This document shows positions 28,845 to 40,598 of a DNA stretch of 64,000 nucleotides, in pieces. The notes below the pieces were generated by a model that saw only the letters and a program-made list of their open reading frames with translations, made no database searches and was not told the DNA's origin. Made by a program: the position numbers and the translations under genes. Where the stretch lies: contig NZ_LS483250.1 of NCBI RefSeq assembly GCF_900465055.1, positions 1,302,001 to 1,366,000 on the forward strand, given 5' to 3'. Position 1 is the stretch's first letter. Each line of letters starts with the position of its first letter. This DNA is from Moritella yayanosii. Its GTDB lineage: Bacteria; Pseudomonadota; Gammaproteobacteria; Enterobacterales; Moritellaceae.

Positions 28845-28958
28845 TTGTAGAAAATATAATGATTAATAGGTATAAAATATACGCCCATTCTCCATGAGCG
28901 CAAGTAAGGTGTTACAACAGTTAGATGCTACCGCTGTTAAATCTACACCTATTAAATA

Positions 28959-30377
<1,419 letters not shown>

Positions 30378-30501
30378 TTATTTTCGGATAATAAACTATC
30401 ATCAAGATTAACTAATTGAACAAGCTCACATTTTTAATATTGAGTTCACAATTAACAGAATTTACACAACTTATTAACAATAAAACATCCAATTAGAATG
30501 C

Positions 30502-30696
30502 TACGGCCAATATTGTGTCGAAGTACAGGACCGACGGGGTGAATAAAATAAGGTCTATGTACGTTGGAAGCAAAGCGATCATCACCTTACGTCAACATTA
30601 GAGTTTGAACCAACTGGTGAACCATTAATTACATCGGGTGGTGCAGTCTACCTTGTTGAAAATGGGCTTATTGTTGAGTATTGGATACATCAATAA
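30502..30696 (+). pseudogene. NTF2/SnoaL-like protein fragment
   Basis: Reading YGQYCVEVQDRRGE, stop (TAA 30544-30546), NKVYVRWKQSDHH, then EFEPTGEPLITSGGAVYLVE and NGLIVEYWIHQ to the stop at 30694-30696. The ending (PTG-x-P, G-x-x-Y-x-V-E-x-G-x-I-V-E-Y-W) is the hallmark of the SnoaL-like/ester-cyclase family. The N-terminal half is absent and one in-frame stop is present. This occupies most of the 475-base gap between the glucosidase and recX. Confidence 0.7.
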
Positions 30697-30825
30697 AATC
30701 AAGGTCTGTTAGCTCAACTCCAAAATAACAGTTTGGGTTAAAACAATAATTTTGGTCATAGAGTCAGAAGATAGCGTATAATATAAGGTCATTCAAAAAT
30801 AATATGTTACAGGTAGGCTAAAGAT

Positions 30826-31632
30826 ATGCTGCAAAAAGAACTCAGACAAGCAAAGTCAATTGACAATGTTTATAACTCGGCATACTGGCATTTAGCCCAA
30901 CAGGACTACACGATTGCAGAAATACGCACCAAGCTTGAGCGGAAAACAGAAAATCAAGAATGGGTAGAAACGGTGTTAGCCGACCTGATTGGCAAAAACT
31001 ATATCAAAAGCGACTTTGACTTCGCGGTGCACTTTGCAGAATCTGCGTTTAGTAATGAACATGGCAAGTCTGCTATCGCGCGTAAATTACGCGCCAGAGG
31101 CGTAGCCGTAACAGAGGCGGCAGAAGCCATTGAACAAGTCATGTATGATGAAGAAATCGATCAATTCGAGCTTGCAGCATCACGCTTAAGAAGTTCATTT
31201 CAAACCTTTCACTCAACCACCAAAGAGAAAGTGTATTCGCAATTCACCACCAAAGGTTTTTCACGCACCGAAATTGATCACGCATTGTCCCTGCACCCCG
31301 AAAAAGACACCTTAAGAACTAAACTCGAAGTTAATGCTGAAAAAGCTGACCTTAATAAAGAAATAATGAAGTTGTACCGTAAAGGTAAAGGCAAGCGTTT
31401 AATATTAAATGAATTACGCACCAAACTGATTGATGTTGAAAACTTTGAAAATGAAATTTATCAACTTGAAGAAGCCGGTGATATCGACTTTTATCAAAGC
31501 TGCCTAGATGTATTAAATAAGAAACGTTACGACATTAATAACAGAACTGAAAAATCGAAAGCTTACGCTTATCTATCCCGTAAAGGTTTCGACTCAGACC
31601 AAATAAAAGAAGCACTTAATCCGTCTGATTAA
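30826..31632 (+). CDS. recX: RecX-family regulatory protein with extra helical repeats
   Basis: 268 residues, all-helical and highly charged. The N-terminal module AYWHLAQQDYTIAEIRTKLE and VLADLIGKNYIKSDFDFAVH is the RecX three-helix repeat (L-x-x-R/K-x-Y-x-x-x-E-L-x-x-K-L). Further modules follow (KVYSQFTTKGFSRTEIDHAL; KAYAYLSRKGFDSDQIKEAL). E. coli RecX is 166 residues, so this is an expanded member, as in several marine gammaproteobacteria. RecX binds and modulates RecA filaments. There is no recA next to it here, so this may be a stand-alone paralogue. Confidence 0.75.
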   Translation: MLQKELRQAKSIDNVYNSAYWHLAQQDYTIAEIRTKLERKTENQEWVETVLADLIGKNYIKSDFDFAVHFAESAFSNEHGKSAIARKLRARGVAVTEAAEAIEQVMYDEEIDQFELAASRLRSSFQTFHSTTKEKVYSQFTTKGFSRTEIDHALSLHPEKDTLRTKLEVNAEKADLNKEIMKLYRKGKGKRLILNELRTKLIDVENFENEIYQLEEAGDIDFYQSCLDVLNKKRYDINNRTEKSKAYAYLSRKGFDSDQIKEALNPSD

Positions 31633-31730
31633 TATAACGTCAACTACAATAACTTTAGCCAAAGTACATAAAATTTGTTATACACTTGCGTCACAATTGC
31701 AAAGTACAAAATATAATGAAGGAATTAACA

Positions 31731-31895
31731 ATGACAAACCAACATGCACACGGCGATGAAGGTCACGTACACGGTCCAGGCTGTAGTCATCATCACGCAC
31801 AAGCTCCAATCGTAAGAGAAAGCGCTAAAGTAGGTCGTAACGATCCTTGCACATGTGGTAGCGGTAAGAAATTTAAGAAGTGTTGTGGTAAATAA
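31731..31895 (+). CDS. Short SEC-C motif protein
   Basis: 54 residues from the ATG behind GAAGGAAT; an upstream in-frame ATG (31686) is less likely. The His-rich N-terminus ([20 protein letters not shown]) could bind metal. The C-terminus is a SEC-C zinc motif, [20 protein letters not shown], as at the end of SecA, where it contacts SecB and ribosomes. Free-standing SEC-C proteins of this size are known, but their role is unclear. A strong terminator follows. Confidence 0.85.
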   Translation: MTNQHAHGDEGHVHGPGCSHHHAQAPIVRESAKVGRNDPCTCGSGKKFKKCCGK

Positions 31896-31942
31896 TCACA
31901 CACTTTATTAAATGTACTTTTGGCTAACATAGTAGACGTACT

Positions 31943-31984
31943 AAAAAGCCTCCACAACTATGACTATAGCTGTGGAGGCTTTTT
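31943..31984. terminator. Strong rho-independent terminator
   Basis: AAAAAGCCTCCACA and TGTGGAGGCTTTTT form a 14-bp perfect stem, with a GCCTCCACA/TGTGGAGGC core flanked by A5 and T5, so it can work in both directions. It ends the SEC-C transcript. Confidence 0.95.
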
Positions 31985-32062
31985 GCTAACTGACTGTAAA
32001 ATAGATAACCGTATCGCAGAGTGATAATCAAGTGAAGACACGCTGGACGATCAATACCGCGC

Positions 32063-32261
32063 TCACTTTAACTTAACGACATCACCGGATACTGTGGTCT
32101 GATAACCATTCAATACCCATGCCCAAAACCAATCTTCTTGGACTTCGACATTAATCAGTGCGTCACCGCCTTGCGTGGCAGTTGCTGCATTTTGGGCGCG
32201 AACAACCAACAAAAATTACCGACGACAACAAAATAGTACTTAATGCTTTGACCACTTTCAT
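32063..32261 (-). pseudogene. Small lipoprotein, frameshifted
   Basis: From an ATG at 32259-32261 the minus strand reads MKVVKALSTILLSSVIFVGC, a good lipoprotein signal with lipobox, then SRPKC and loses frame. In the next frame it continues AQNAATATQGGDALINVEVQ and EDWFWAWVLNGYQTTVSGDV to a stop at 32063-32065. The total length (199 bases) is one base off a multiple of three, which fits a single indel around residue 24. Vibrio-type relatives with a GGDALVNVEV...VINGYQTT ending exist as far as I recall; their function is unknown. Confidence 0.7.
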
Positions 32262-32652
32262 TAACAAACCCTCACATTGTAGTTAAAGACTATAAATAGA
32301 CTCAGTCGTTCTAATTCTAGTCACGGCTAAATAAAACGCCCATCAGTAATTATGCCGACCCTTTTATTAACTGACATTCTGTGATTAACTCTTGTTTTTT
32401 AACAAGATTATCGCAGTAAGCTCACCCTTCTATGACTAACAACACACAAAAAAATAATGATGATGATGATTTAAATGGCACTTTAGCCTTAGATTCAACC
32501 TACAACGCCAAACAATACCCTTTTAATTTTCTTGTAACACTTTATTATTTCGCATTAACTTGATATAAATATATTTAAAACATTAGTCTGCTGTTTATAT
32601 GACATATAAATCTAACATCAGTAACTATATTAGTATATTAAAGGGAATTATA
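32262..32652. other. Gene-poor leader before the chemoreceptor
   Basis: AT-rich. A 43-codon frame (32432-32563, with four consecutive Asp codons) is present but lacks a clear ribosome site and I do not call it. Otherwise nothing recognised. Confidence 0.35.
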
Positions 32653-34776
32653 ATGGGTTCGTTATCAGTTCAATGGAAGATAACTTTGCTTTCTGGATGT
32701 TGCATTTTGCTTGTCGCAATATCATTAATCAGTTTTACACTTTCATCATCAACTTCCAATCAAAAAATTATACAGGAACAGACCAGCAATTCTGTTGGTG
32801 AAAAGTCCGAACAATTACTCATGAGCGAAGCCAACACACAAGCTTCTATCGTGCAAAAATATTTAGATGAAGCAACATACCGTGCAGAAATGCTCGCCGA
32901 GAGTATCGCCTTTTTGCAGTATAACGCTGAAGAAAACTTTACCAGCAGTGAGCAACTGCGTAATTCAGTCTCTGAATTGTTAAAACGTTCAGTACAAAAC
33001 TTCGATAATATGCACGCGGCGTTTACCACCTTTCTGCCTGATATGCTCGATGGTGAAGACGGTAATTACGCTAACGCCGATTATGTCAGTTCTAATGATA
33101 AAGGCCGTTTTTCTGCGTATTGGTATAAAAATAGTCAAAATGAACCAACGCTCACGATTAAAAGTGAACAGCAGATCAACAACACATCGCTGGCAGTCAG
33201 TGGACAAGCAAGCAACTTCTGGTATAGCTGTAGCACTGTCAATAACCGCACGTGTGTCATCGAACCTTACTTTTACAATGAAAACGGTGCTTCTCAGTTA
33301 ATCAGCACCATTACAGTACCACTGCGTAAAGACGGTGAAATAATTGGTGTTACGGGGATTGACCTAAAAATCAACGTACTACAACAATATGCATTGCGCG
33401 CTGACCAAGCCTTGTTCTCTGGTGCCGGTACAGTACAGATTGTCAGTAATAACGGTCAGTTGATTGCAACCGATGGTGATGCTTCAGCGATTGGGTCACA
33501 AATTACCGACCCACAATTAAAGCAATGGCTAGTTAATGGCGTAACACAATCACAATGGAGCAAAGATCAGCAGTCTTTAACTGTGTTCATGCCGATTAAA
33601 CTAAATGCCGTCAACTGGGGCGTTGTCATTACGATGCCAAGAACAAACGTGATGGCTGATGCCCTCGCGTTAAATCAACTCATGGAAGTTCAAGCAGCAG
33701 AAAGCCTTAAGGTTCAAATCATCACCGGCGTTATTGTTACCCTATTCGGCTTAGTTATTATCTGGTTTGCAGCCGTAAAATTAGTCGCGCCAATTAAAGC
33801 GGTCGCCAGCCGTTTACAAGATATCGCAACGGGTGAAGGTGATTTAACCCAACGCCTAGATGTACGAACCGCTGACGAGATTGGTGAACTCGCGATTTGG
33901 TTCAATCGCTTTTTAGATAAGATCCAAAGCACAATAAAAGATGTGATTGCAACCTCTGAAGCCATGAGTAAAACGTCGAAACAAGCTGAAAAAATCGCAC
34001 TACAATCACGTCAAAGTAGCGAATCACAATTTAGAGAAGTTGACATGGTTGCTACCGCGTCTGAAGAGATGACGCAAACATCAGCGTTAGTATTAGCCAA
34101 TGCAGACAGAGCCGCTGAAATGGCCAGTCAAGCAGAGCAATCAGCGCAAAGTGGTCAAGCAATCGTACAACAATCGGCAGATACCATGCAAGAGTTAGTC
34201 GAAAGAATGGCGATGGCGGTGCCAATTGCTAACCAGCTAGAAAAAAATGGCGGCAACATTAGTGCCATATTGTCAGTGATTGAAAGTATTTCGGAACAAA
34301 CTAACCTGCTGGCACTGAATGCGGCCATTGAAGCAGCGAGAGCCGGTGAGCAAGGTCGAGGTTTTGCCGTGGTTGCCGATGAAGTGCGACAACTTGCAAG
34401 TCGTACTCATGACTCTGTCGATCAAATTCGTGTGGTTATCGAAGATCTACAAAACGGTACGCGCAGTGTGACAACCGCGATATCAGAAGGTAATCACCTT
34501 GCTCTTGAAACCGCCACACAAGTGCAACAAGCAGTGAGTAGCTTGGCGGATATTTCATCGTTTGTGGCTGATATTCAGGTGATGAATAGTGAAATAGTTA
34601 ACGCGGCCAGTGAGCAGAAAACTGTATCCTCAGAAGTGAATGTGAATGTCGCTAATATCCGCGACTTAAGCCAATCAATTTTAGATCAGTCTACCGAGGC
34701 CGAAAAAGTAGGTCAGACTATTGCTAAGTTAGCATCACAGCAACAAGTATTGGTTGGTCAGTTTAAGGTTGATTAG
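32653..34776 (+). CDS. Methyl-accepting chemotaxis protein with a periplasmic Cache domain
   Basis: 707 residues. The start at 32653 (MGSLSVQWK) has AAGGGAATTATA just upstream; an earlier in-frame ATG is rejected. TM1 (about 12-32) is followed by a periplasmic dCache-like sensor (about 45-345, [20 protein letters not shown]), TM2 (about 356-378, [20 protein letters not shown]), HAMP (to about 430) and a coiled-coil signalling domain with the hairpin tip [20 protein letters not shown] and [15 protein letters not shown]. It binds a small-molecule ligand (possibly an amino acid) and controls CheA. No che genes are nearby, so it is an orphan receptor. Confidence 0.95.
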   Translation: MGSLSVQWKITLLSGCCILLVAISLISFTLSSSTSNQKIIQEQTSNSVGEKSEQLLMSEANTQASIVQKYLDEATYRAEMLAESIAFLQYNAEENFTSSEQLRNSVSELLKRSVQNFDNMHAAFTTFLPDMLDGEDGNYANADYVSSNDKGRFSAYWYKNSQNEPTLTIKSEQQINNTSLAVSGQASNFWYSCSTVNNRTCVIEPYFYNENGASQLISTITVPLRKDGEIIGVTGIDLKINVLQQYALRADQALFSGAGTVQIVSNNGQLIATDGDASAIGSQITDPQLKQWLVNGVTQSQWSKDQQSLTVFMPIKLNAVNWGVVITMPRTNVMADALALNQLMEVQAAESLKVQIITGVIVTLFGLVIIWFAAVKLVAPIKAVASRLQDIATGEGDLTQRLDVRTADEIGELAIWFNRFLDKIQSTIKDVIATSEAMSKTSKQAEKIALQSRQSSESQFREVDMVATASEEMTQTSALVLANADRAAEMASQAEQSAQSGQAIVQQSADTMQELVERMAMAVPIANQLEKNGGNISAILSVIESISEQTNLLALNAAIEAARAGEQGRGFAVVADEVRQLASRTHDSVDQIRVVIEDLQNGTRSVTTAISEGNHLALETATQVQQAVSSLADISSFVADIQVMNSEIVNAASEQKTVSSEVNVNVANIRDLSQSILDQSTEAEKVGQTIAKLASQQQVLVGQFKVD

Positions 34777-34823
34777 TATCGGCTCTAACGAATAAAATAA
34801 TAGTGACCATCACCAGCTTCATT

Positions 34824-34853
34824 GTTACATGGTGATAGTCATCACCATGTAAC
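34824..34853. terminator. Hairpin after the chemoreceptor gene
   Basis: GTTACATGGTGA pairs perfectly with TCACCATGTAAC (12 bp, 6-base loop) 47 bases after the stop. No T-run, so it may be a processing or rho-dependent end. Confidence 0.55.
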
Positions 34854-35068
34854 AACTCAACCTTAAGTTAAAGCGACATCATGAGCTGCAAGCTGCTTAT
34901 CTAGCATACCAAGTTGACACTTGATTTTATGCTAAAACGATTACAACCATCACATTGATTTAGTTATTTTTTCATACTTTCACATTATTCTTATCGCGTA
35001 TCATTAGGGTTAAATAATGCCAAAGGTAATGGTGTAGATTTAGTTGAAAATCTTAAGATAGGAGCTGT

Positions 35069-35479
35069 ATGTTCATGATGTTATCGCAAGATACTCTGGA
35101 TATTTATATCGATATAGTTCTCTATTCTATGCTTGCATTTCCGCCCTGGCTAGTGGTTTTAATGATATTGACATGGATATGCCCAAAAAGCCTGAACGAA
35201 CGTTACTTTAAATCACCGCACTTTTCAGTTGGGGAGCAAGCCTTTTATGCCAATTTCCCTTTGACCCATTTTAAAATGTTAATCTATGTTTACGCATTAG
35301 CAGGGCCAAAGCGATATCACAAAAGAGAAATGACTGAAATTCGTGACTATGTGCCCAAATGGTATTTCTATACTGCGATGGTATGGTTAACAGGTTTAAT
35401 TTTGATTTCACTATGTGCAGTAGTTTTAATGGTCATATTGATCATATACATTGAATATTTTCATAATGGCGGGGCTTAA
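35069..35479 (+). CDS. Hypothetical inner-membrane protein
   Basis: 136 residues from an ATG behind AGGAG. There are two membrane segments (about 18-38, VLYSMLAFPPWLVVLMILTW; and about 105-130, WLTGLILISLCAVVLMVILI) separated by a basic, aromatic-rich cytoplasmic loop (YALAGPKRYHKREMTEIRDY). No family recognised. It ends at a shared bidirectional hairpin facing yghU. Confidence 0.6.
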   Translation: MFMMLSQDTLDIYIDIVLYSMLAFPPWLVVLMILTWICPKSLNERYFKSPHFSVGEQAFYANFPLTHFKMLIYVYALAGPKRYHKREMTEIRDYVPKWYFYTAMVWLTGLILISLCAVVLMVILIIYIEYFHNGGA

Positions 35480-35520
35480 CCCTCCCCTATTTTACGAGCG
35501 TTGCCTAATCAAATCATTTT

Positions 35521-35553
35521 CTTTAAATGCCATATTTTGTATGGCATTTAAAG
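35521..35553. terminator. Bidirectional terminator between convergent genes
   Basis: CTTTAAATGCCAT pairs with ATGGCATTTAAAG (13 bp, 7-base loop) between the stop of the membrane-protein gene and that of yghU. A/T-rich outer pairs give a short T-run on each strand. Confidence 0.8.
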
Positions 35554-35561
35554 TATAAACG

Positions 35562-36419
35562 TTAAGGTTTAAGCTTCAACACATTATCAATATCAGCTGC
35601 ACTATGACGCTCAGGAACTTGTTCCCACTCTTCACCTGATGTACGATTCACAATACAACCACGCTGCACTGCAGGACGCTCAGCGATATCCTCAGCCCAA
35701 CGCAGCAGGTGCTTATAACTTGCAGCATCTAAAAATTCCGCAGCATCATAGGTCTTACCAAGTACCAAGTTGCCATACCAAGACCAAATCGCAATATCAG
35801 CAATACTATATTCATCACCGGCTATAAATTTATTAGCGGCAAGTTGCTTGTCTAACAAATCGAGTTGACGCTTAACTTCCATCGTGAAACGGTTAATGGG
35901 ATATTCAAATTTTGCTGGTGCGTAAGCATAGAAATGACCGAAGCCACCACCTAAATAGGGGGCTGAACCTTGTAACCAAAATAGCCAATTCAATACTGTC
36001 GTGCGTTTGGCGATATCTTTCGGTAATAAATGGCCGAACTTATCCGCAAGGTAAAGCAAGATAGCACCCGATTCAAATACTTCGATTGGCGTATCTCCAG
36101 AGTGGTCCACTAATGCAGGAATTTTTGAATTGGGATTAATACCAACAAAGCCGGATGAAAACTGCTCTCCCTCACCAATGTTAATAAGGTAAGCATCATA
36201 TTCCGCCTCAGTCACGCCCAAGGCTAATAACTCTTCCAGCATGATGGTGACTTTTTGACCATTGGGCGTTGCCAATGAATAAAGCTGTAAGGGATGAGTT
36301 CCGACAGGTAATGCTTTCTCGTGAGTTGCGCCTGAAACAGGGCGATTTATTGATGCCCATTCCCCGCCACTGTCTTCATCATTTGTCCAAACTGTCGGTG
36401 GTTCGTATTCGCTTTCCAT
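35562..36419 (-). CDS. yghU: YghU-type glutathione transferase/disulfide-bond oxidoreductase
   Basis: 285 residues. The N-terminal extension before the thioredoxin fold (EYEPPTVWTNDEDSGGEWAS) is a trademark of YghU/YfcG relatives. The GSH-site segment is SLATPNGQKVTIMLEELLAL, followed by NPNSKIPALVDH and FESGAILLYLADKFG. The C-terminal helical domain holds EYSIADIAIWSW. These enzymes use two glutathione molecules and reduce disulfides; they lack the catalytic Tyr/Cys of classic GSTs. Cytoplasmic and monocistronic. Confidence 0.92.
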   Translation of the reverse strand: MESEYEPPTVWTNDEDSGGEWASINRPVSGATHEKALPVGTHPLQLYSLATPNGQKVTIMLEELLALGVTEAEYDAYLINIGEGEQFSSGFVGINPNSKIPALVDHSGDTPIEVFESGAILLYLADKFGHLLPKDIAKRTTVLNWLFWLQGSAPYLGGGFGHFYAYAPAKFEYPINRFTMEVKRQLDLLDKQLAANKFIAGDEYSIADIAIWSWYGNLVLGKTYDAAEFLDAASYKHLLRWAEDIAERPAVQRGCIVNRTSGEEWEQVPERHSAADIDNVLKLKP

Positions 36420-36529
36420 AAATTTCCCCAGTACTATCTATTTGAGTGAATGAGTGAGTCGTTATTTGCCTAAAAAATCACGGTGTTTCATTGACTTGTT
36501 AATTGCTGAATTCGGGACTTAAACAACCA

Positions 36530-37065
36530 TCAAATACCTTGCCAGTCGGGTGCAAGTATCGCCATCATAATTTTGTCGATAAACACACCATTGCGGAAAC
36601 CCGCTTCTTTCTTCAACCCTTCATGCGTATAACCGGCATTCTCATAGGCGCGAATGGCTGCGGGGTTATTGGCATAAGCCGTTAATTCAATGCGATGTAG
36701 ACCTAGCGTATTAAATCCATAATCGGTGATCACCTTGGTTACTTCAGTACCAATACCATCACCCCAATACGCTTTATTTCCAATAAGGATAAAATATTCA
36801 CCTGAACGATTGAGCGAACTGATTGAGGCGATGCCTGCATAACCAATCAGTTTATCTGTTTTAACGCTGCAAATACCAAATGTCACACATGTTTTATTTG
36901 CGTTAATACTGACAACCAAGTTGAAATCTCCGTTTTAGACTGGGGATATGCATACGCTGACAGACTAAACTGAGTAACGTCACGATCGCATGACCACGCA
37001 TAAAATTCCGCACTATCATTAATATCAAGCGATCTTAATTGGGCCTTATTTGTATCTAAAAACAT
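36530..37065 (-). pseudogene. RimJ/RimL-type GNAT acetyltransferase, frameshifted
   Basis: Two minus-strand pieces, 37065 to about 36890 (MFLDTNKAQLRSLDINDSAE, then TEISTWLSVLTQI) and about 36900-36530 (KTCVTFGICSVKTDKLIGYA, then GNKAYWGDGIGTEVTKVITD), join into one GNAT protein of about 178 residues. The acetyl-CoA loop is in GDGIGTEV and the C-terminal signature in NNPAAIRAYENAGY. Restoring one A in the AAAA run near 36892 merges the frames, so this is a one-base deletion. It could instead be a sequencing error or slippage site. Confidence 0.8.
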
Positions 37066-37153
37066 CCTTTATACCTTTCATATTTAACGCTAATTTCAAA
37101 CTGTAAAACTTAAATTAACATAATTAATGATAGTATAAAGCGGCGATCGAAAG

Positions 37154-38533
37154 TTATATTCCGCCCTGAGTCAGTTTCAGCGGATTGAGTAACTCACTCA
37201 ATTTTTCACGTGATAATTCAGTGTGTTCTAGCGCCACATCAATGATCGCACGTTGCTCTTTGTAGGCTATCTTGGCAATTTTAGCCGCTAATTGATAACC
37301 AATAATTGGATTAAGTGCAGTCACCAAAATTGGATTTTTATCCAAGGCTTGCTCAATGTTTTGTTGCTGTACTTCAAAAGTTGCAATGGCTTTATCGGCT
37401 AATAACACCACATTATTACTGAGTAAGTGCATGCTATTAAGTAGGTTATTAGCAATCATAGGGAGCATGACATTAAGTTCGAAATTCCCTGATTGTCCAC
37501 CAATAGTGATTGCAGTATCGTTGCCAATCACTTGCGCACAAACCATCGCCATCGCTTCTGGGATCACCGGATTTACTTTACCCGGCATAATTGAAGACCC
37601 AGGTTGCAAGGCTTCAAGCGCGATCTCGCCAAGACCCGACAGTGGGCCAGAGTTCATCCAACGTAAATCGTTCGCAATTTTCATCAATGACACCGCGGTC
37701 GTTTTTAACGCCCCTGACAATGCCACCGCAGTGTCTTGAGAGCCAATTAATGCAAATAGATTGTCCGCTGGGGTAAATTTAAGACCTGTTGCGGCACTCA
37801 ATTGTTGATTGAATACACGGCTAAATTCGGCGTGAGCATTAATGCCAGTGCCAACCGCGGTACCACCTTGGGCTAAGCGCTGAATAACGGGTTGTAATGC
37901 GGTTAAATTGTCAATGTTTTGTTTTATTTGTGCACTCCAGCTATGCAGACTTTGGCTCATTTTAATTGGCATCGCATCCATTAAATGGGTACGCCCTGTT
38001 TTAACAAAATGATCGACGCTTTGTGCTTTGGTCTCTATCAGTTGAACTAAATGATTAAGTGCTGGTAGCAACTGATTGGCCAGTGCGAGTGCCGCACTTA
38101 CATGGATGGTACTTGGAATCACATCATTACTACTTTGACCATAGTTAACATGATCATTAGCACTGACTGGTTCGCCAGCTATCTTAGTCGCAAGATGCGC
38201 AATAACTTCATTCGCGTTCATATTCGAGCTGGTGCCAGAACCAGTTTGAAACACATCAACCGGAAAATGCTGCATCATGTCATCCATTTCAGACAAATCT
38301 TTACAGGCCGAAATGATCGCATCTGCGATAGTTGGCGATACTAATTCAAGCTGTTTATTCGCCGCCGCGGCACTGGCTTTAATTTGAATTAAGGCGCGGA
38401 TAAAACCAACGGGTAATTGTTGGCCACTGATGGGAAAGTTATTGACTGCGCGCTGGGTTTGAGCCCCATATAGAGCCGATGATGGCACTTCAAGTTCGCC
38501 CATACTGTCTGTTTCTATTCTAAAATTTGTCAT
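37154..38533 (-). CDS. fumC: Class II fumarate hydratase
   Basis: 459 residues. The family signature loop is GSSIMPGKVNPV, with TGSGTSSNMNANEVIA, VNYGQSSNDVIPS and the catalytic-His region GRTHLMDAMPIKMSQ. Reversibly hydrates fumarate to malate in the TCA cycle; it is oxygen-stable because it has no iron-sulfur cluster. Cytoplasmic tetramer. Start ATG at 38531-38533. Monocistronic. Confidence 0.97.
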   Translation of the reverse strand: MTNFRIETDSMGELEVPSSALYGAQTQRAVNNFPISGQQLPVGFIRALIQIKASAAAANKQLELVSPTIADAIISACKDLSEMDDMMQHFPVDVFQTGSGTSSNMNANEVIAHLATKIAGEPVSANDHVNYGQSSNDVIPSTIHVSAALALANQLLPALNHLVQLIETKAQSVDHFVKTGRTHLMDAMPIKMSQSLHSWSAQIKQNIDNLTALQPVIQRLAQGGTAVGTGINAHAEFSRVFNQQLSAATGLKFTPADNLFALIGSQDTAVALSGALKTTAVSLMKIANDLRWMNSGPLSGLGEIALEALQPGSSIMPGKVNPVIPEAMAMVCAQVIGNDTAITIGGQSGNFELNVMLPMIANNLLNSMHLLSNNVVLLADKAIATFEVQQQNIEQALDKNPILVTALNPIIGYQLAAKIAKIAYKEQRAIIDVALEHTELSREKLSELLNPLKLTQGGI

Positions 38534-38715
38534 TTTCGTCTCCGTAATTATCAGGTGAATAGCTCTAATTCAATAAAGTCGAATTAGCGTACGATTAACG
38601 TAATTTAAAAAGGATGTAGGTTGAATACCTGGGTTACATGTTCATTTTCATAATACTCCCAATTAAAGAGGATTAAAAATTGAGAATGAATCTTTTGCGG
38701 CGAACGTTAGTTGGA

Positions 38716-38850
38716 TTAGTCCGTTGAAGCACTTTGCAGATTACAGTCAAGCATCCGCGTATCACTTTCAAGCTGTCGACTCAATTCAACTTCCGGCAAC
38801 GGACGAGAAAACAGATAACCTTGAGCGAATCGACAAGCCAAGTCTACAAA
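38716..38850 (-). pseudogene. C-terminal tail of an EAL-domain protein
   Basis: Minus strand: [20 protein letters not shown] and then ELSRQLESDTRMLDCN to a stop at 38716-38718. A-x-G-Y-L-F-S-R-P is the conserved end of EAL (cyclic di-GMP phosphodiesterase) domains. The rest of that gene is absent: the tail abuts the 3' end of the amino-acid ABC ATPase. A deletion or insertion therefore joined the transporter operon to the end of an EAL gene. Confidence 0.8.
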
Positions 38851-39599
38851 ATACTCGATAAGAACTTCTGCAACCTTGGGTGTGAAGGGTTTTCAAAAAA
38901 GTTCTCAGGTACGTCATCGACAAGCAGTTGACCATCTTCCATAAACAAAACTCTGTCAGCAACTTCGTTAGCAAAGCCCATTTCGTGAGTCACCACAACC
39001 ATGGTCATGCCTTCTTCTGCCAGTGATTTCATCACCTCAAGTACCTCCCCGACCATTTCAGGGTCTAAAGCCGATGTGGGTTCATCAAATAACATCAAGT
39101 CTGGTTTCATGGCTAATGCTCTCGCAATCGCGACTCGTTGCTGTTGCCCCCCGGATAATTGACTTGGGTACACGTCCACTTTTTCTGCTAATCCGACTCG
39201 GGTAAGCAAACTTATAGCGTCTTTTTCAACTTGTTCTTTATCCAAATTAGATACTTTTAATGGCGCCAGCATCACGTTTTTTTTAACCGATAAATGGGGG
39301 AAAAGGTTAAACGACTGAAACACCATCCCAACGTTTTCACGTAATGCGTTAATGTTGGTAGCAGAGTCATACATATTGATGCCATCAATAGTGATGTCTC
39401 CACCTGTCACCGTTTCTAACTGATTTAACGTACGTAACAATGTCGATTTACCCGAACCTGATGGTCCAATAATGACCACCACTTCACCACGCTTAACAGT
39501 AATGGATACTTTTTTAAGTGCGTGACACTTGTTGGGGTATATTTTATCTACATCGACGGCGATCACCATATCCTCGCCTTTATAATTTGCTCTAGTCAC
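38844..39599 (-). CDS. Polar amino-acid ABC transporter ATPase
   Basis: 251 residues. Walker [16 protein letters not shown]-loop [12 protein letters not shown], signature [14 protein letters not shown] and Walker [14 protein letters not shown] are all present, in the GlnQ/HisP family form. The C-terminal end [16 protein letters not shown] is complete. The first codons overlap the permease stop by 8 bases. It energises uptake of an amino acid recognised by the binding protein of the same operon. Start as given; a later ATG ([10 protein letters not shown]) is also possible. Confidence 0.93.
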   Translation of the reverse strand: MTRANYKGEDMVIAVDVDKIYPNKCHALKKVSITVKRGEVVVIIGPSGSGKSTLLRTLNQLETVTGGDITIDGINMYDSATNINALRENVGMVFQSFNLFPHLSVKKNVMLAPLKVSNLDKEQVEKDAISLLTRVGLAEKVDVYPSQLSGGQQQRVAIARALAMKPDLMLFDEPTSALDPEMVGEVLEVMKSLAEEGMTMVVVTHEMGFANEVADRVLFMEDGQLLVDDVPENFFENPSHPRLQKFLSSIL

Positions 39600-40539
39600 T
39601 AGCTGCTAACCTCTTTTCTATGCGCTGAACGCCGAAAGACAACGTTGAAGTAAGTACAAGGTAAAGCGCAGCGACCGTAAACCACACTTCAAATGTAGCG
39701 AAACTGCCCGCAACCACTTCCCTGCCAGCTTTGGTTAAGTCTGTGATTGAGATGACTGATACTAAAGATGAGTCTTTGACCAAGTTAATTAACTGACCTG
39801 CCATTGGCGGTAAAGTACGCTTAAATGCCTGAGGTAAAATGACGTAAGTCATCGCTTTTGGATAACTCATACCCAACGAGCGTGCGGCTTCCATTTGACC
39901 AGGTGGAATAGACTGAATACCTGAACGTATAATCTCAGCAATATAAGCGCCGGTGAAAACAGATAAGGCCGCAATACCCGCGGTAAATCGATCTAAGTCG
40001 AAAATCGTCCCTAAGAAAAAATAGACAATAAATATCTGCACAAGTAACGGTGTGCCACGGATTATCTCGACGTATAAAAAAGCAAAATTCCGACTAAAAG
40101 GATTCGTAGATATACGCATTAATGCCGCGACTAAGCCAATGATAACCGCAAAAAATAGCGAGATAAGCGACAATTTAATGGTCATCAACAACCCTTGTAA
40201 CAGTACCCCCATGCTCCGTTGATTGACGCTGGATATTACATCGCCTAAAAAAACAAAATCGCCATCACTGACAAATACATCATCCGCTTTGTCGATAATT
40301 AAATCGGGATCACCGTTGTCGAACTCGACTGTAATTATACCACTGTCATTAATGCTGACGATGCCATCATATTCAGCATAGGTTTCCCTTGGTGAATCAT
40401 CTATTATGTAGGGGGCAACGCGATTCCATTGCCAAGTATAATCAATTTTTTGCGATGCAGAATAGATTGAATAACCCATTGCTGCCAAGGCGATGACAAA
40501 CAGTAAATGCCACATCCAATTATTAGTTTTATTATGCAT
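39592..40539 (-). CDS. Polar amino-acid ABC transporter permease with a periplasmic insert
   Basis: 315 residues from [13 protein letters not shown] (ATG 40537-40539); an upstream in-frame extension is rejected. TM1 (about 9-27) is followed by roughly 75 acidic, beta-rich residues ([20 protein letters not shown], then [20 protein letters not shown]), longer than in HisM/GlnP. Then comes the standard HisMQ permease core with the EAA loop [20 protein letters not shown]. The insert should face the periplasm and may help docking of the binding protein. No second permease gene follows, so the channel is probably a homodimer. Confidence 0.9.
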   Translation of the reverse strand: MHNKTNNWMWHLLFVIALAAMGYSIYSASQKIDYTWQWNRVAPYIIDDSPRETYAEYDGIVSINDSGIITVEFDNGDPDLIIDKADDVFVSDGDFVFLGDVISSVNQRSMGVLLQGLLMTIKLSLISLFFAVIIGLVAALMRISTNPFSRNFAFLYVEIIRGTPLLVQIFIVYFFLGTIFDLDRFTAGIAALSVFTGAYIAEIIRSGIQSIPPGQMEAARSLGMSYPKAMTYVILPQAFKRTLPPMAGQLINLVKDSSLVSVISITDLTKAGREVVAGSFATFEVWFTVAALYLVLTSTLSFGVQRIEKRLAASD

Positions 40540-40598
40540 ATCGATACCAAGATAAGAGCGACAACAAGCCAGAAGCAAAAGGCTTCTGGCCAATTCAC

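Noticed and set aside
31686-31730. Upstream in-frame start of the SEC-C protein
   Set aside because: No ribosome site; GAAGGAAT stands before the ATG at 31731.
32432-32563. 43-codon frame with an Asp4 run
   Set aside because: No clear ribosome site and no recognised similarity; an AT-rich leader region.
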